A stretch of DNA of 10,000 bases, taken from Thiobacillus sp. (GTDB lineage: Bacteria > Pseudomonadota > Gammaproteobacteria > Burkholderiales > Thiobacillaceae). The notes beneath the pieces were generated by a model. That model was not told the DNA's origin. It saw only the letters and a list, made by a program, of their open reading frames with translations, and searched no databases. Made by a program: the position numbers and the translations under genes. This document shows, piece after piece, positions 1 to 6,380 of the stretch. How positions within the stretch are numbered: position 1 is the stretch's first letter; every line of letters starts with the position of its first letter. Where the stretch lies: positions 1 through 10,000 of the forward strand of contig JAIWOL010000076.1 of NCBI GenBank assembly GCA_020216925.1, in the 5' to 3' direction.

Positions 1-1058
1 AAGGCGACCTGGACGAGCTGCTCGCGCAGGGCGACGGCGAGCGCCGGCCAGGCGCGCCGGCTGGCGACCCAGACGCCGTCCATGAGGCCGAATTCGTGCA
101 GGCCCTCGGGCAGCGCGCTGGTCACCAGCACGGCCAGGTTGCCGTTGACGGCGCGGGTGTCGTCCTTGAGCTTGGTAAGCCAGCCGGCCTGCCAGTGCTT
201 GGTGTTCTTGGTCTCCCAGACGATGCGGCCGCAGGACTGGCCCTGGCCGTTTTTCACTTCCTGGATGAGGTCGGCGCCGGCCACACCCTTGGGCACGGGG
301 GCGATGTCGTCGTGCGGGAATTGCTGCGCGAGCGCAGCCTGGATGTCGAGTTCCAGCACCTCGCCCTGGAGTTCCTGGCTGCCCTGCTGGCTTTTGCGTT
401 GCAGGTCGTCGATGACCTTTTTCATGTCCTCGATCTGCTTGTCGCGCTCGGCGAGCTTGAGGGATTGTTCCTGGCCAATGAGCGCGCGCAGGCGTTTTTC
501 GTCCTCGGCGCGGGCACTGGCCAGGCGGCGTTCCAGTTCCAGGTCCATTTCCTGCTGTTTCTGCTTCAGTTCGGCGGCCTGGCGGGCCAGTTCCAGCTCG
601 CGCCTCTGCGCTTCCTGGGCGCGGGCCTGCTGTTCGGCCAGTTGCCGTTGCAACTGCTCCAGCGCCAGGGCGCTTTGCTGGCGGGCGCGGGACTCGGCCT
701 GGGCGATGAGTTCGCGGGCGCGGGCATCGGCCTCGGCGCGCAGGTTTTCCTCCACTTCCAGGCGGGTGCGTTCGATGGCCTGACGCTGGGCCTGTTCCAG
801 CTCCAGCGCCCTCTGGCGCTGCGCCAGCTCGCGCGCCTCGGCCTCGCGCGCCCTGGCGCTTTGCTCGTCGAGGAGCGTCTGCATGGCGGCGAGCTGCTGG
901 CCGAGCTGTGTCTGCGCCCGTGTTTCGGCCTCTTTGACCGCCGCCTCCAGGCGGGCGCGGTGGTCGGCGTCGAAGCGGGCATGGAGCTGCGCAGTCAGTG
1001 CATCGTTGAGGGGAAACCGGTGGCCGCATTGCGGGCAGGTGATGGCGATGTCGCTCAT
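1..1058 (-). CDS. DUF2130-family coiled-coil protein with nuclease-like C-terminal domain (3' end cut off by window)
   Basis: The frame is open from the ATG at 1058 to the left edge, giving 352 residues; family members usually run somewhat past 400, so the C-terminus is missing. Seen: a CPQCGH motif at residues 8-13 (a single CxxC, possibly half of a zinc ribbon); a long charged, Gln/Glu/Ala/Arg-rich coiled coil at about 25-225; then the conserved DUF2130 (COG4487) domain from about 230, with GE at 232-233, GAD at 261-263, an ETK triplet at 282-284 and a motif ending in GVWV at 328-331. The spacing D263...E282-x-K284, with acidic residues E233/E236 before it, resembles a PD-(D/E)xK nuclease core; that fold is my inference. 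The start lies 3 bases after the stop of the upstream Cas_NE0113 gene, with a GAGG 8 bases before the ATG, so the two are probably co-translated. The cellular role is unknown; its association with CRISPR signalling is suggested by the neighbour only. Family call is firm, function is not. Confidence 0.88.
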   Translation of the reverse strand, partial: MSDIAITCPQCGHRFPLNDALTAQLHARFDADHRARLEAAVKEAETRAQTQLGQQLAAMQTLLDEQSARAREAEARELAQRQRALELEQAQRQAIERTRLEVEENLRAEADARARELIAQAESRARQQSALALEQLQRQLAEQQARAQEAQRRELELARQAAELKQKQQEMDLELERRLASARAEDEKRLRALIGQEQSLKLAERDKQIEDMKKVIDDLQRKSQQGSQELQGEVLELDIQAALAQQFPHDDIAPVPKGVAGADLIQEVKNGQGQSCGRIVWETKNTKHWQAGWLTKLKDDTRAVNGNLAVLVTSALPEGLHEFGLMDGVWVASRRAWPALAVALREQLVQVA

Positions 1059-1061
1059 GGT

Positions 1062-2174
1062 TCAGTCCTCGATCTCGATTTGCCCCGCATCGAGGGGCAG
1101 GGAATAACGGCTGGCGCCGCGCGGGCCGGTTCTGCGGATCGCATAACGCGCCGACGCAAACTTGCCCAGCGTTTTTTGCAGTACCCGGTTGATGCGGCTT
1201 TTCTGCGGCTCGAAATAGTCGCCGAGCAGTTTCGGGTCGGCGAGGCGCCAATTCAGCGCTTCTTCAAGCCGCTCGTATTCGCCCGATGCAGGCTTCATGA
1301 CCTGGCGCGCCACAGCAAGAAACGTGGACACGGCCTTGGCACCGGTCCAGTCGATTTCACCGCCCTCCGCCCTCGTCTGGCGTGCAAACCAGAGCAATAC
1401 GGCGAATTCGGTCTGGCCAAGGTCGAGCCGCTCGCCATCCGCGCGGGCCATGCACCGGCCTACATCGAGCCACAGCCGCGGCGCCTGCATGGCCCGGCCC
1501 GCCGCCGCAACGGCCTCGCTGAAACCGGCTTTGCCTTCCAGCAAGCGTTCCGGCAAACCTTCGCGCAGACGCACGAAGGGAATGTCGCCCAGCCAGACCC
1601 GAGCCTGGCTGCAATCGAGCGCGTCCTGCCCGCGGTCGAGGGAAGTGATGACGCGCGTTTGCGGCGTGGGATAGTAGAACTCGGGATGGGATTCGAACGG
1701 TGCCGAGACCAGCACGTGGGACAGACGGTCTTGCGCCCGTCCGTACAAGCTCATCGCATAGCCCAGATAAAAACCCATGGTCTTGCGCCCGCCGGCGATG
1801 GAAGCGTGCACTTCCGTTCCCGGCTCTTGCGTGAGGCGCCGCACCGTGTCGGCGATGAAATCGGCGGCGCTGCGGTTGTCGGCATCGTCGCGGATGTCAT
1901 CGAGCGGCGTCCCGTCCTGGCGCCGGATGACGTGGACATGGCTTTCATCGAAGCTGATTTCTGGCAAGCCATAATCTGCGCGCAACCGATGAAACCATCC
2001 AGGTTCGCGCGACAACAACTTGAGACGGGCGTTCTCCGCGCCACGTTGGGTGGTCAACAGGTATATCTCGTCAGCCATCCAGGCAGGCGTGGCTTGCACG
2101 GACAGCGCGTAGACCGTCTCGGTGACGATTTGCGGACTCAATCCGGTGACGCAGATCAGGATATTTCGGTTCAT
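1062..2174 (-). CDS. Cas_NE0113-family (TIGR02584-like) CRISPR-associated CARF protein, putative cyclic-oligoadenylate ring nuclease or sensor
   Basis: A 370-residue protein starting at the ATG at 2174. The N-terminal half carries the hallmarks of the NE0113 family: VTGLSPQIVTETVYAL at 9-24 and SIAGGRKTMG at 125-134, the typical ligand-binding loops of a CARF-like Rossmann fold, followed by FESHPEFYYPTP at 160-171. Members are found with type III CRISPR systems and are annotated in databases as Csm6-type ring nucleases, which bind and may cleave cyclic oligoadenylate second messengers in the cytoplasm. The C-terminal half (about 250-362) is compatible with a winged helix: a helical EFAVLLWFARQ (256-266), a basic helix KSRINRVLQKTLG (325-337) and a hairpin-like RYAI...RYSLPL (343-361). 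No HEPN ribonuclease motif is evident in this half. No good Shine-Dalgarno precedes the ATG. It is translated just upstream of a DUF2130 gene. No other cas gene or CRISPR array is in the window, so it is either an outlier of a locus elsewhere or solitary. Family call is confident; ring-nuclease activity here is inferred from the family. Confidence 0.87.
   Translation of the reverse strand: MNRNILICVTGLSPQIVTETVYALSVQATPAWMADEIYLLTTQRGAENARLKLLSREPGWFHRLRADYGLPEISFDESHVHVIRRQDGTPLDDIRDDADNRSAADFIADTVRRLTQEPGTEVHASIAGGRKTMGFYLGYAMSLYGRAQDRLSHVLVSAPFESHPEFYYPTPQTRVITSLDRGQDALDCSQARVWLGDIPFVRLREGLPERLLEGKAGFSEAVAAAGRAMQAPRLWLDVGRCMARADGERLDLGQTEFAVLLWFARQTRAEGGEIDWTGAKAVSTFLAVARQVMKPASGEYERLEEALNWRLADPKLLGDYFEPQKSRINRVLQKTLGKFASARYAIRRTGPRGASRYSLPLDAGQIEIED
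1065..1070 (-). promoter_or_regulatory. Ribosome binding site of the DUF2130 gene
   Basis: On the minus strand GAGGAC ends 6 bases before the ATG at 1058, with GAGG 8 bases away. It overlaps the last codons of the upstream Cas_NE0113 gene, so it supports both the chosen start and translational coupling of the two genes. Confidence 0.55.
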
Positions 2175-2234
2175 GGGGCTGGCTTCGTTTCAATCCGGAG
2201 TCTCTGCCGAACGCGCGCAACGCGGAGCCACACC

Positions 2235-2273
2235 GCCAGACGGCGGCCCGCAATCGCGGCGCTCCCGTCTGGC
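2235..2273. repeat. Inverted repeat forming a strong hairpin in the leader of the Cas_NE0113 gene
   Basis: GCCAGACGG (2235-2243) and CCGTCTGGC (2265-2273) are perfect 9-base complements separated by 21 bases. Inside them CCGC and GCGG (2248-2251 and 2256-2259) can pair around a four-base loop. No T-run follows on either strand, so it does not look like an intrinsic terminator. It lies about 60 bases upstream of the Cas_NE0113 start and would be in that gene's leader RNA if transcription begins further upstream. Confidence 0.6.
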
Positions 2274-2280
2274 AAGCGCG

Positions 2281-2298
2281 ATAAAACGCTTTCGCGTT
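2281..2298 (-). terminator. Weak terminator-like hairpin downstream of the photolyase gene
   Basis: On the minus strand AACGC, a GAAA tetraloop and GCGTT form a 5-base-pair stem directly followed by further T residues (GCGTTTTAT). The stem is short and the T-tract brief, so termination would be partial at best. If it does not stop transcription, the photolyase transcript would run into the Cas_NE0113 gene. Confidence 0.25.
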
Positions 2299-2383
2299 GA
2301 AATTCCTGCGGCTTCGCAAGAGAAAACGGGTGTTCAACAGGGGGGTCAAGGTTCAAACCAGGCACAGTGTAGCGGCCTGACAG

Positions 2384-2412
2384 CCCGCCAAGGGTGTGCG
2401 CAAGCTTGCGGG
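2384..2412. repeat. Imperfect stem containing the palindrome CGCAAGCTTGCG
   Basis: A perfect 12-base palindrome lies at 2399-2410. Its right half also pairs, with one bulged base, with CCCGCCAAG at 2384-2392, so two alternative hairpins are possible. It sits 55 to 83 bases past the photolyase stop. There is no T-run after it on the minus strand, so a role in transcript ending or RNA stability is only a possibility. Confidence 0.4.
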
Positions 2413-2466
2413 CAGGATGGCCGGGCCTTCGCAAACGCGCGTAGATCGACTGTTGCCTGGCCCGGC

Positions 2467-3909
2467 TCAGCCAGCGTCTGCCGCGCTGCCCGAAGCCAGC
2501 TTGAACAAGGCCAGCGCTTTTTGGCGCTGCACGGCATGATCGACAACTGGCGCGGGGTAATCGCGGCCGATCACCACACCCAGTTTTGCCTGTTCGGCGG
2601 CCGGCAAGCGCCAGGGGGCGTGAATGAATTTGTCGGGCAGGCCAGCCAGTTCCGGCACATAGCGGCGGATGAACTTGCCCTGCGGATCGAATTTTTCCGA
2701 CTGGGTAACCGGGTTGAAGATGCGGAACCACGGCTGGGCATCGCAGCCGACCGACGCCGCCCATTGCCAGCCGCCGCTGTTGGCGGCGAGATCGAAGTCG
2801 ATGAGCGTGTCGGCGAAATATTTTTCGCCCAGGCGCCAGTCGACCAGCAGATCCTTGGTGAGAAAAGACGCCGTCACCATGCGCAGACGGTTGTGCATGT
2901 AGCCGGTCTGGTTCAGTTGCCGCATCGCTGCGTCGACCAGCGGATAGCCGGTGCGGGCTTCGCGCCAGGCGGCGAAATGCCCCGGCGGGTTGGGCCAGGG
3001 CAGCGCGTCGAACTGCGGTTTGAAGGCGCGTCCCGCCGCCAGATCCGGGCGATGCCACAGGATCTGGTGGTAGAAATCGCGCCAGATGAGCTCGGACAGC
3101 CAGGTTTCCGCACCGAGCCCGCCGATGCCACAGGCCGTGGCCGCGAGCTGGCGCACCGACACGGTACCGAAACGCAAATGTACGGACAGGTAGGACGGCC
3201 CTTTGACCGCAGGAAAATCACGCGCCTCCTTGTACTGCCCGATGCGGTTGAGAAAGTTCTCGAACAGGCGCGCTCCGCCCGACATGCCGACAGGCAGCTT
3301 GAGTTCGGCAAGATTCGTCTTTGCGAACCCCATCGCCGCAAGCGTCGGGATCGAATTCGATTCGGCGGCAAGGCGGTCGGCGTAACGCTCGACGGGGTAG
3401 GCCGTCAGGTAGAAAGGCGCCAGTTTCTTCAGCCAGGCATTTTTGTAGGGCGTAAAGACAGAAAAGGGCGTGCCGGCAGCAGTGAGCACTTCCTCGCGTT
3501 CAAAAATCGTGCAATCCTTGTCATGATGGAAGGCGATGCCAGCGCGGCTCAGGGCGGTTTCCACCGCGGCATCGCGGGCGAGGGCGGCCGGGTCGTCGTC
3601 GTGGTTGCAATACACCGCTTCAGCCCCCAGATCGATTGCCAAGCGGGGGATCGCCGCGCGCGCGTGGTCGTGCAGCACCATCAGGCCGCCGCCGCGTGCC
3701 TGCAGGGCCTGTTGCAATTCGCTGACGCTGGCGTGGATGAATTCGACGCGCCGGTCAGCCGGGCCCGGCAACGCATCGAGGATTTCGCGGTCGAACACGA
3801 ACGCGCACACAACCTGTCGTGCGGATTTGAGCGCGCGGTAGAGCGCGGCATGGTCAAAATCGCGCAGGTCGCGGCGAAACCAGACCAGTGCGCGGGAATA
3901 TTCAGGCAT
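2467..3909 (-). CDS. phrB: Deoxyribodipyrimidine photolyase (class I CPD photolyase)
   Basis: A 480-residue flavoprotein that uses blue light to split cyclobutane pyrimidine dimers in DNA. The N-terminal antenna (Rossmann) domain begins with LVWFRRDLR at 8-16. The C-terminal FAD-binding domain carries the family signature: [20 protein letters not shown] at 335-354, [10 protein letters not shown] at 377-386 and FRIFNPVTQ at 395-403. The tryptophan chain that photoreduces FAD is complete: W305, W358 and W381, matching the spacing of E. coli W306/W359/W382. Length matches E. coli PhrB (about 470). The ATG at 3909 is the natural start, since the family begins a few residues before the VWFRRDLR motif; no strong Shine-Dalgarno precedes it. 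It is divergent from yqgE and stands alone, with a 292-base gap after it. An antenna of methenyltetrahydrofolate is likely from the family but not shown by sequence alone. Confidence 0.96.
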   Translation of the reverse strand: MPEYSRALVWFRRDLRDFDHAALYRALKSARQVVCAFVFDREILDALPGPADRRVEFIHASVSELQQALQARGGGLMVLHDHARAAIPRLAIDLGAEAVYCNHDDDPAALARDAAVETALSRAGIAFHHDKDCTIFEREEVLTAAGTPFSVFTPYKNAWLKKLAPFYLTAYPVERYADRLAAESNSIPTLAAMGFAKTNLAELKLPVGMSGGARLFENFLNRIGQYKEARDFPAVKGPSYLSVHLRFGTVSVRQLAATACGIGGLGAETWLSELIWRDFYHQILWHRPDLAAGRAFKPQFDALPWPNPPGHFAAWREARTGYPLVDAAMRQLNQTGYMHNRLRMVTASFLTKDLLVDWRLGEKYFADTLIDFDLAANSGGWQWAASVGCDAQPWFRIFNPVTQSEKFDPQGKFIRRYVPELAGLPDKFIHAPWRLPAAEQAKLGVVIGRDYPAPVVDHAVQRQKALALFKLASGSAADAG

Positions 3910-3923
3910 GGAGAATGCTTGCC

Positions 3924-3953
3924 GTTATAGTAGATACGAGTCGGAGATTACAA
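3924..3953 (-). promoter_or_regulatory. Candidate sigma-70 promoter for phrB in the divergent gap
   Basis: On the minus strand TTGTAA (3953-3948) and TATAAC (3929-3924) are 18 bases apart, fair matches to the -35 and -10 consensus. The predicted start would leave a leader of roughly ten bases before the phrB ATG at 3909. The whole gap between phrB and yqgE is 57 bases, so a plus-strand promoter for the yqgE operon must overlap it or lie inside phrB; TTATAG at 3925-3930 is the best -10 I see for that direction, but no good -35 accompanies it. Confidence 0.35.
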
Positions 3954-3954
3954 T

Positions 3955-3959
3955 GAGGG
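3955..3959 (+). promoter_or_regulatory. Ribosome binding site that decides the yqgE start
   Basis: GAGGG lies 7 bases before the ATG at 3967 but only 1 base before the in-frame GTG at 3961. The spacing favours the ATG, which shortens the protein by two residues relative to the longest frame. Confidence 0.6.
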
Positions 3960-3966
3960 CGTGCAT

Positions 3967-4524
3967 ATGGATACCGTGAATCTCACCCACCATTTCCTCA
4001 TCGCCATGCCGGGCATGGTCGATCCCAATTTCAACGGCACGTTGACGTACATCTGCGACCACAGCGAGCAGGGCGCGCTGGGGGTGGTGGTCAACCGGCC
4101 TATCGATCTCGACCTCTCCACACTGTTCGAGCAAATCGGCCTGGCGCTGCCGGAGCGCCTGCAACGCAAAACCGTTTACTTTGGCGGCCCGGTGCAGACC
4201 GAGCGCGGCTTCGTGCTGCATACGCCGCCGCAAACCTTCAGTTCCACGCTTACCGTCAACAACGCGGTCAGTCTCACCACCTCCAAGGACGTGCTCGAAG
4301 CCGTGAGCCAGGGCGCGGGGCCGGACAAATTCATGGTGTCGCTGGGCTACGCCGGCTGGTCGCCGGGCCAGCTGGAGGACGAACTGAAGCAGAACGCCTG
4401 GCTGTCGGTGGCCGCCGATCCGCAGGTGATCTTCGATCTGGCACCGGAAGAACGCCTGCCTGCGGCGATGAAGCTGCTCGGCATCGATTTCGCGAGCCTC
4501 TCCGAAGAAGTCGGCCACGCGTGA
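3967..4524 (+). CDS. yqgE: YqgE/AlgH family protein (DUF179)
   Basis: A 185-residue cytoplasmic protein with the full DUF179 pattern: [13 protein letters not shown] at 5-17, [10 protein letters not shown] at 37-46, YFGGPV at 71-76, and [14 protein letters not shown] at 127-140. The length agrees with E. coli YqgE (about 187). Its biochemical function is not settled; the Pseudomonas homologue AlgH was linked genetically to alginate control. It almost always sits just before yqgF, as here, where the last four bases (GTGA) are shared with the yqgF start. It is the first gene of a six-gene plus-strand unit, so the operon promoter should lie just upstream. The ATG at 3967 was preferred to the GTG at 3961 because of Shine-Dalgarno spacing. 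Confidence 0.95.
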   Translation: MDTVNLTHHFLIAMPGMVDPNFNGTLTYICDHSEQGALGVVVNRPIDLDLSTLFEQIGLALPERLQRKTVYFGGPVQTERGFVLHTPPQTFSSTLTVNNAVSLTTSKDVLEAVSQGAGPDKFMVSLGYAGWSPGQLEDELKQNAWLSVAADPQVIFDLAPEERLPAAMKLLGIDFASLSEEVGHA

Positions 4525-4958
4525 CGCTGGCGGGCAGCCACGGCGCGGTACTCGCCTTCGACCTCGGCTTGAAGCGCACCGGCGTCGCTTCCGGCGAGCT
4601 CGCCCTCGGCATCGCCCACCCCCTCACCGTCATTCAGGCCGACTCTACCGGCGCCCGGCTCACGGCCATCGACAAACTGGTGGCCGAATGGCATCCCGTC
4701 CTGCTGGTTCTGGGTCTGCCCACCCACGCCGACGGCGGGGAGCACGAAATGACCCGGGTAGCCAGAAACTTCGCCCGCAAACTAGAATCGCGTTATGCGC
4801 TGCCGGTATTTCTGGTGGACGAGCGTCACACCAGTACGGCAGCCGAATCCGCCCTGCGCGCCCAGGGCGTCCACGGCAAAAGGAACAAGGCGCATCTCGA
4901 CGCCGTGGCTGCGCAACTCATCCTGCAGGGATTTTTCGATGACCGCCTCGTTGCCTGA
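4521..4958 (+). CDS. ruvX: RuvX/YqgF family RNase H-fold nuclease (putative pre-16S rRNA or Holliday junction nuclease)
   Basis: A 145-residue protein, the usual family size. The RNase H-like fold is marked by [13 protein letters not shown] at 11-23 (catalytic D14), LGLPTHADG at 64-72, [10 protein letters not shown] at 97-106 (E101) and [12 protein letters not shown] at 124-135 (D127), so the three acidic active-site positions are present. E. coli YqgF takes part in maturing the 5' end of 16S rRNA; the homologue has also been described as a Holliday junction resolvase, which gave the name RuvX. The start is a GTG overlapping the yqgE stop by four bases, and no ATG fits better. It overlaps the following pyrR by 20 bases. 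Confidence 0.94.
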   Translation: MTLAGSHGAVLAFDLGLKRTGVASGELALGIAHPLTVIQADSTGARLTAIDKLVAEWHPVLLVLGLPTHADGGEHEMTRVARNFARKLESRYALPVFLVDERHTSTAAESALRAQGVHGKRNKAHLDAVAAQLILQGFFDDRLVA

Positions 4959-5433
4959 CGCCGCTTCGCTGATCGACGCGCTCGCCACCGCCATCGCCCC
5001 GGGGTTCGACCCGGATACGCGCATCGTCGGCATCCATACCGGCGGCGTATGGGTGGCCGAGCGTCTGCACGCGCTGCTGCGCTCGCCGCACCCCATCGGC
5101 CAGCTCGATATTTCTTTTTACCGCGACGATTTTTCCCGCATCGGCCTGCATCCCCAGGTCAAGCCCTCCAACCTGCCTTACGACCTTGAGAACCGCCCCC
5201 TGCTGCTGGTCGACGATGTGCTGCACACCGGCCGCACCATCCGCGCGGCGATGAATGAACTCTTCGATTACGGCCGGCCGGCCTCGATCCGGCTTGCGGT
5301 GCTGGTTGACCGCGGCGGGCGCGAACTCCCCATCCGTCCAGACTTTGCCGGCCTCGTGCTTGACGTGCCGGCGCACCAGAACATCAATTTGTCCCGCCTC
5401 GACGACGGGCACCTCACCCTCTCCATTGCATGA
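4939..5433 (+). CDS. pyrR: PyrR, pyrimidine operon regulator / uracil phosphoribosyltransferase
   Basis: A 164-residue type I phosphoribosyltransferase-fold protein. Seen: [13 protein letters not shown] at 31-43, [17 protein letters not shown] at 60-76, and the PRPP-binding loop [13 protein letters not shown] at 88-100, followed by [16 protein letters not shown] at 121-136. In Bacillus PyrR binds pyr mRNA and attenuates it in response to UMP; in proteobacteria its regulatory mode is less clear and some homologues mainly show enzymatic activity. The open frame extends upstream to 4795, but the ATG at 4939 matches the family N-terminus and has AGGGA seven bases before it. It overlaps ruvX by 20 bases and pyrB by 4 (ATGA). 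There is no leader between ruvX and pyrR long enough for a separate attenuator, so any RNA target would have to lie in coding sequence or ahead of yqgE. Confidence 0.95.
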   Translation: MTASLPDAASLIDALATAIAPGFDPDTRIVGIHTGGVWVAERLHALLRSPHPIGQLDISFYRDDFSRIGLHPQVKPSNLPYDLENRPLLLVDDVLHTGRTIRAAMNELFDYGRPASIRLAVLVDRGGRELPIRPDFAGLVLDVPAHQNINLSRLDDGHLTLSIA

Positions 5434-6380
5434 ACCTTCAGCTCACGGCCGACGGCAGGCTGCGCCACCTGCTCACGCTCGACGGCCTGCCGCGCGCGAT
5501 TCTTACGCAGATCCTCGACACCGCCGAGTCCTTCATGGACGTGGGCGAACGCGAGGTAAAAAAAGTCCCGCTCCTGCGCGGCAAGTCGATCTTCAATCTC
5601 TTTTTCGAGCCGTCGACGCGCACCCGCACCACTTTCGAAATCGCCGCCAAGCGCCTGAGTGCCGACGTGGTGAACCTGAATATCGCCACGTCCAGCCAGA
5701 CCAAGGGCGAGGCCATCCTCGACACCGTGGACAACCTTGCCGCAATGCACGCCGACATGTTCATCGTGCGGCATTCGCAATCGGGTGCGGCGCATTTCAT
5801 CGCGCGCAACGTTGCGCCCCACATTTCGGTAGTGAATGCGGGTGACGGCCGGCACGCGCATCCCACGCAGGGCCTCTTGGACATGTTCACCATCCGCCGT
5901 TACAAGGGCGCGTTCCACAACCTCACCGTGGCGGTCGTGGGCGACGTGCTGCATTCGCGCGTCGCGCGTTCGCAGATCCATGCGTTGACCACGCTGGGCG
6001 TGCCCGAAGTGCGCGTTATCGGCCCGAAAACCCTGCTGCCGGCCGGCGTCGAACAAATGGGCGTCCAGGTCTTCCACAACATGGAAGACGGCCTCAGGGA
6101 CTGCGACGTGGTCATCATGCTGCGTCTACAAAACGAACGCATGAAGGGCGCGCTGCTGCCTTCTGCGCAGGAATACTTCAAGTTCTTTGGTTTGACGCCG
6201 GGGAAACTCGCGCTCGCCAAACCGGATGCGATCGTGATGCACCCGGGCCCGATGAATCGCGGCGTCGAAATCGATTCCGAAGTGGCCGACGGCCCGCAGT
6301 CGGTGATCCTGCCGCAAGTCACCTACGGCATTGCGGTGCGCATGGCGGTGATGGCCATGCTGGCGGGAGGAAACGGCTGA
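5430..6380 (+). CDS. pyrB: Aspartate carbamoyltransferase catalytic chain
   Basis: A 316-residue enzyme that joins carbamoyl phosphate to L-aspartate, the first committed step of pyrimidine synthesis in the cytoplasm. The carbamoyl-phosphate loop [12 protein letters not shown] is at 59-70, SSQTKGE at 88-94 supplies the mobile-loop lysine (K92), [10 protein letters not shown] is at 144-153 and [11 protein letters not shown] at 271-281. No pyrI regulatory chain follows; instead a degenerate dihydroorotase does, with its ATG sharing one base of the pyrB stop (TGATG). That layout is the Pseudomonas-type one, in which PyrB and an inactive dihydroorotase form a dodecamer. The ATG overlaps the pyrR stop by 4 bases, and no separate Shine-Dalgarno is evident, so translation is probably coupled to pyrR. 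Confidence 0.97.
   Translation: MNLQLTADGRLRHLLTLDGLPRAILTQILDTAESFMDVGEREVKKVPLLRGKSIFNLFFEPSTRTRTTFEIAAKRLSADVVNLNIATSSQTKGEAILDTVDNLAAMHADMFIVRHSQSGAAHFIARNVAPHISVVNAGDGRHAHPTQGLLDMFTIRRYKGAFHNLTVAVVGDVLHSRVARSQIHALTTLGVPEVRVIGPKTLLPAGVEQMGVQVFHNMEDGLRDCDVVIMLRLQNERMKGALLPSAQEYFKFFGLTPGKLALAKPDAIVMHPGPMNRGVEIDSEVADGPQSVILPQVTYGIAVRMAVMAMLAGGNG

Larger units (their letters stand above)
2175..2466. other. Intergenic gap between the Cas_NE0113 gene and the photolyase
   Basis: 292 bases without a supportable gene. Open frames crossing it are shadows extending from the antisense side of the flanking genes. It contains a long hairpin (2235-2273), a weak terminator-like hairpin (2281-2298), a palindrome inside a larger stem (2384-2412) and a GGATTGAAAC 10-mer on the minus strand at 2187-2196. 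I found no convincing -35/-10 pair for the Cas_NE0113 gene on the minus strand, though its promoter should be here if it is not read from the photolyase promoter. Confidence 0.6.

Noticed and set aside
96..2300. A 734-codon plus-strand open frame opposite the DUF2130 and Cas_NE0113 genes
   Set aside because: It is antisense to two genes with clear family motifs, shows no recognisable domain, has Ala/Leu/Gly/Arg-rich shadow composition, and is long only because stops are rare in GC-rich antisense frames.
2175..2466. A CRISPR array next to the Cas_NE0113 gene
   Set aside because: No repeat unit of 20 bases or more recurs with regular spacing; only one 10-base repeat-end-like match was found.
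2122..3930. A 602-codon plus-strand open frame opposite the photolyase
   Set aside because: It is fully antisense to a complete photolyase with all cofactor motifs; its translation matches no family I know.
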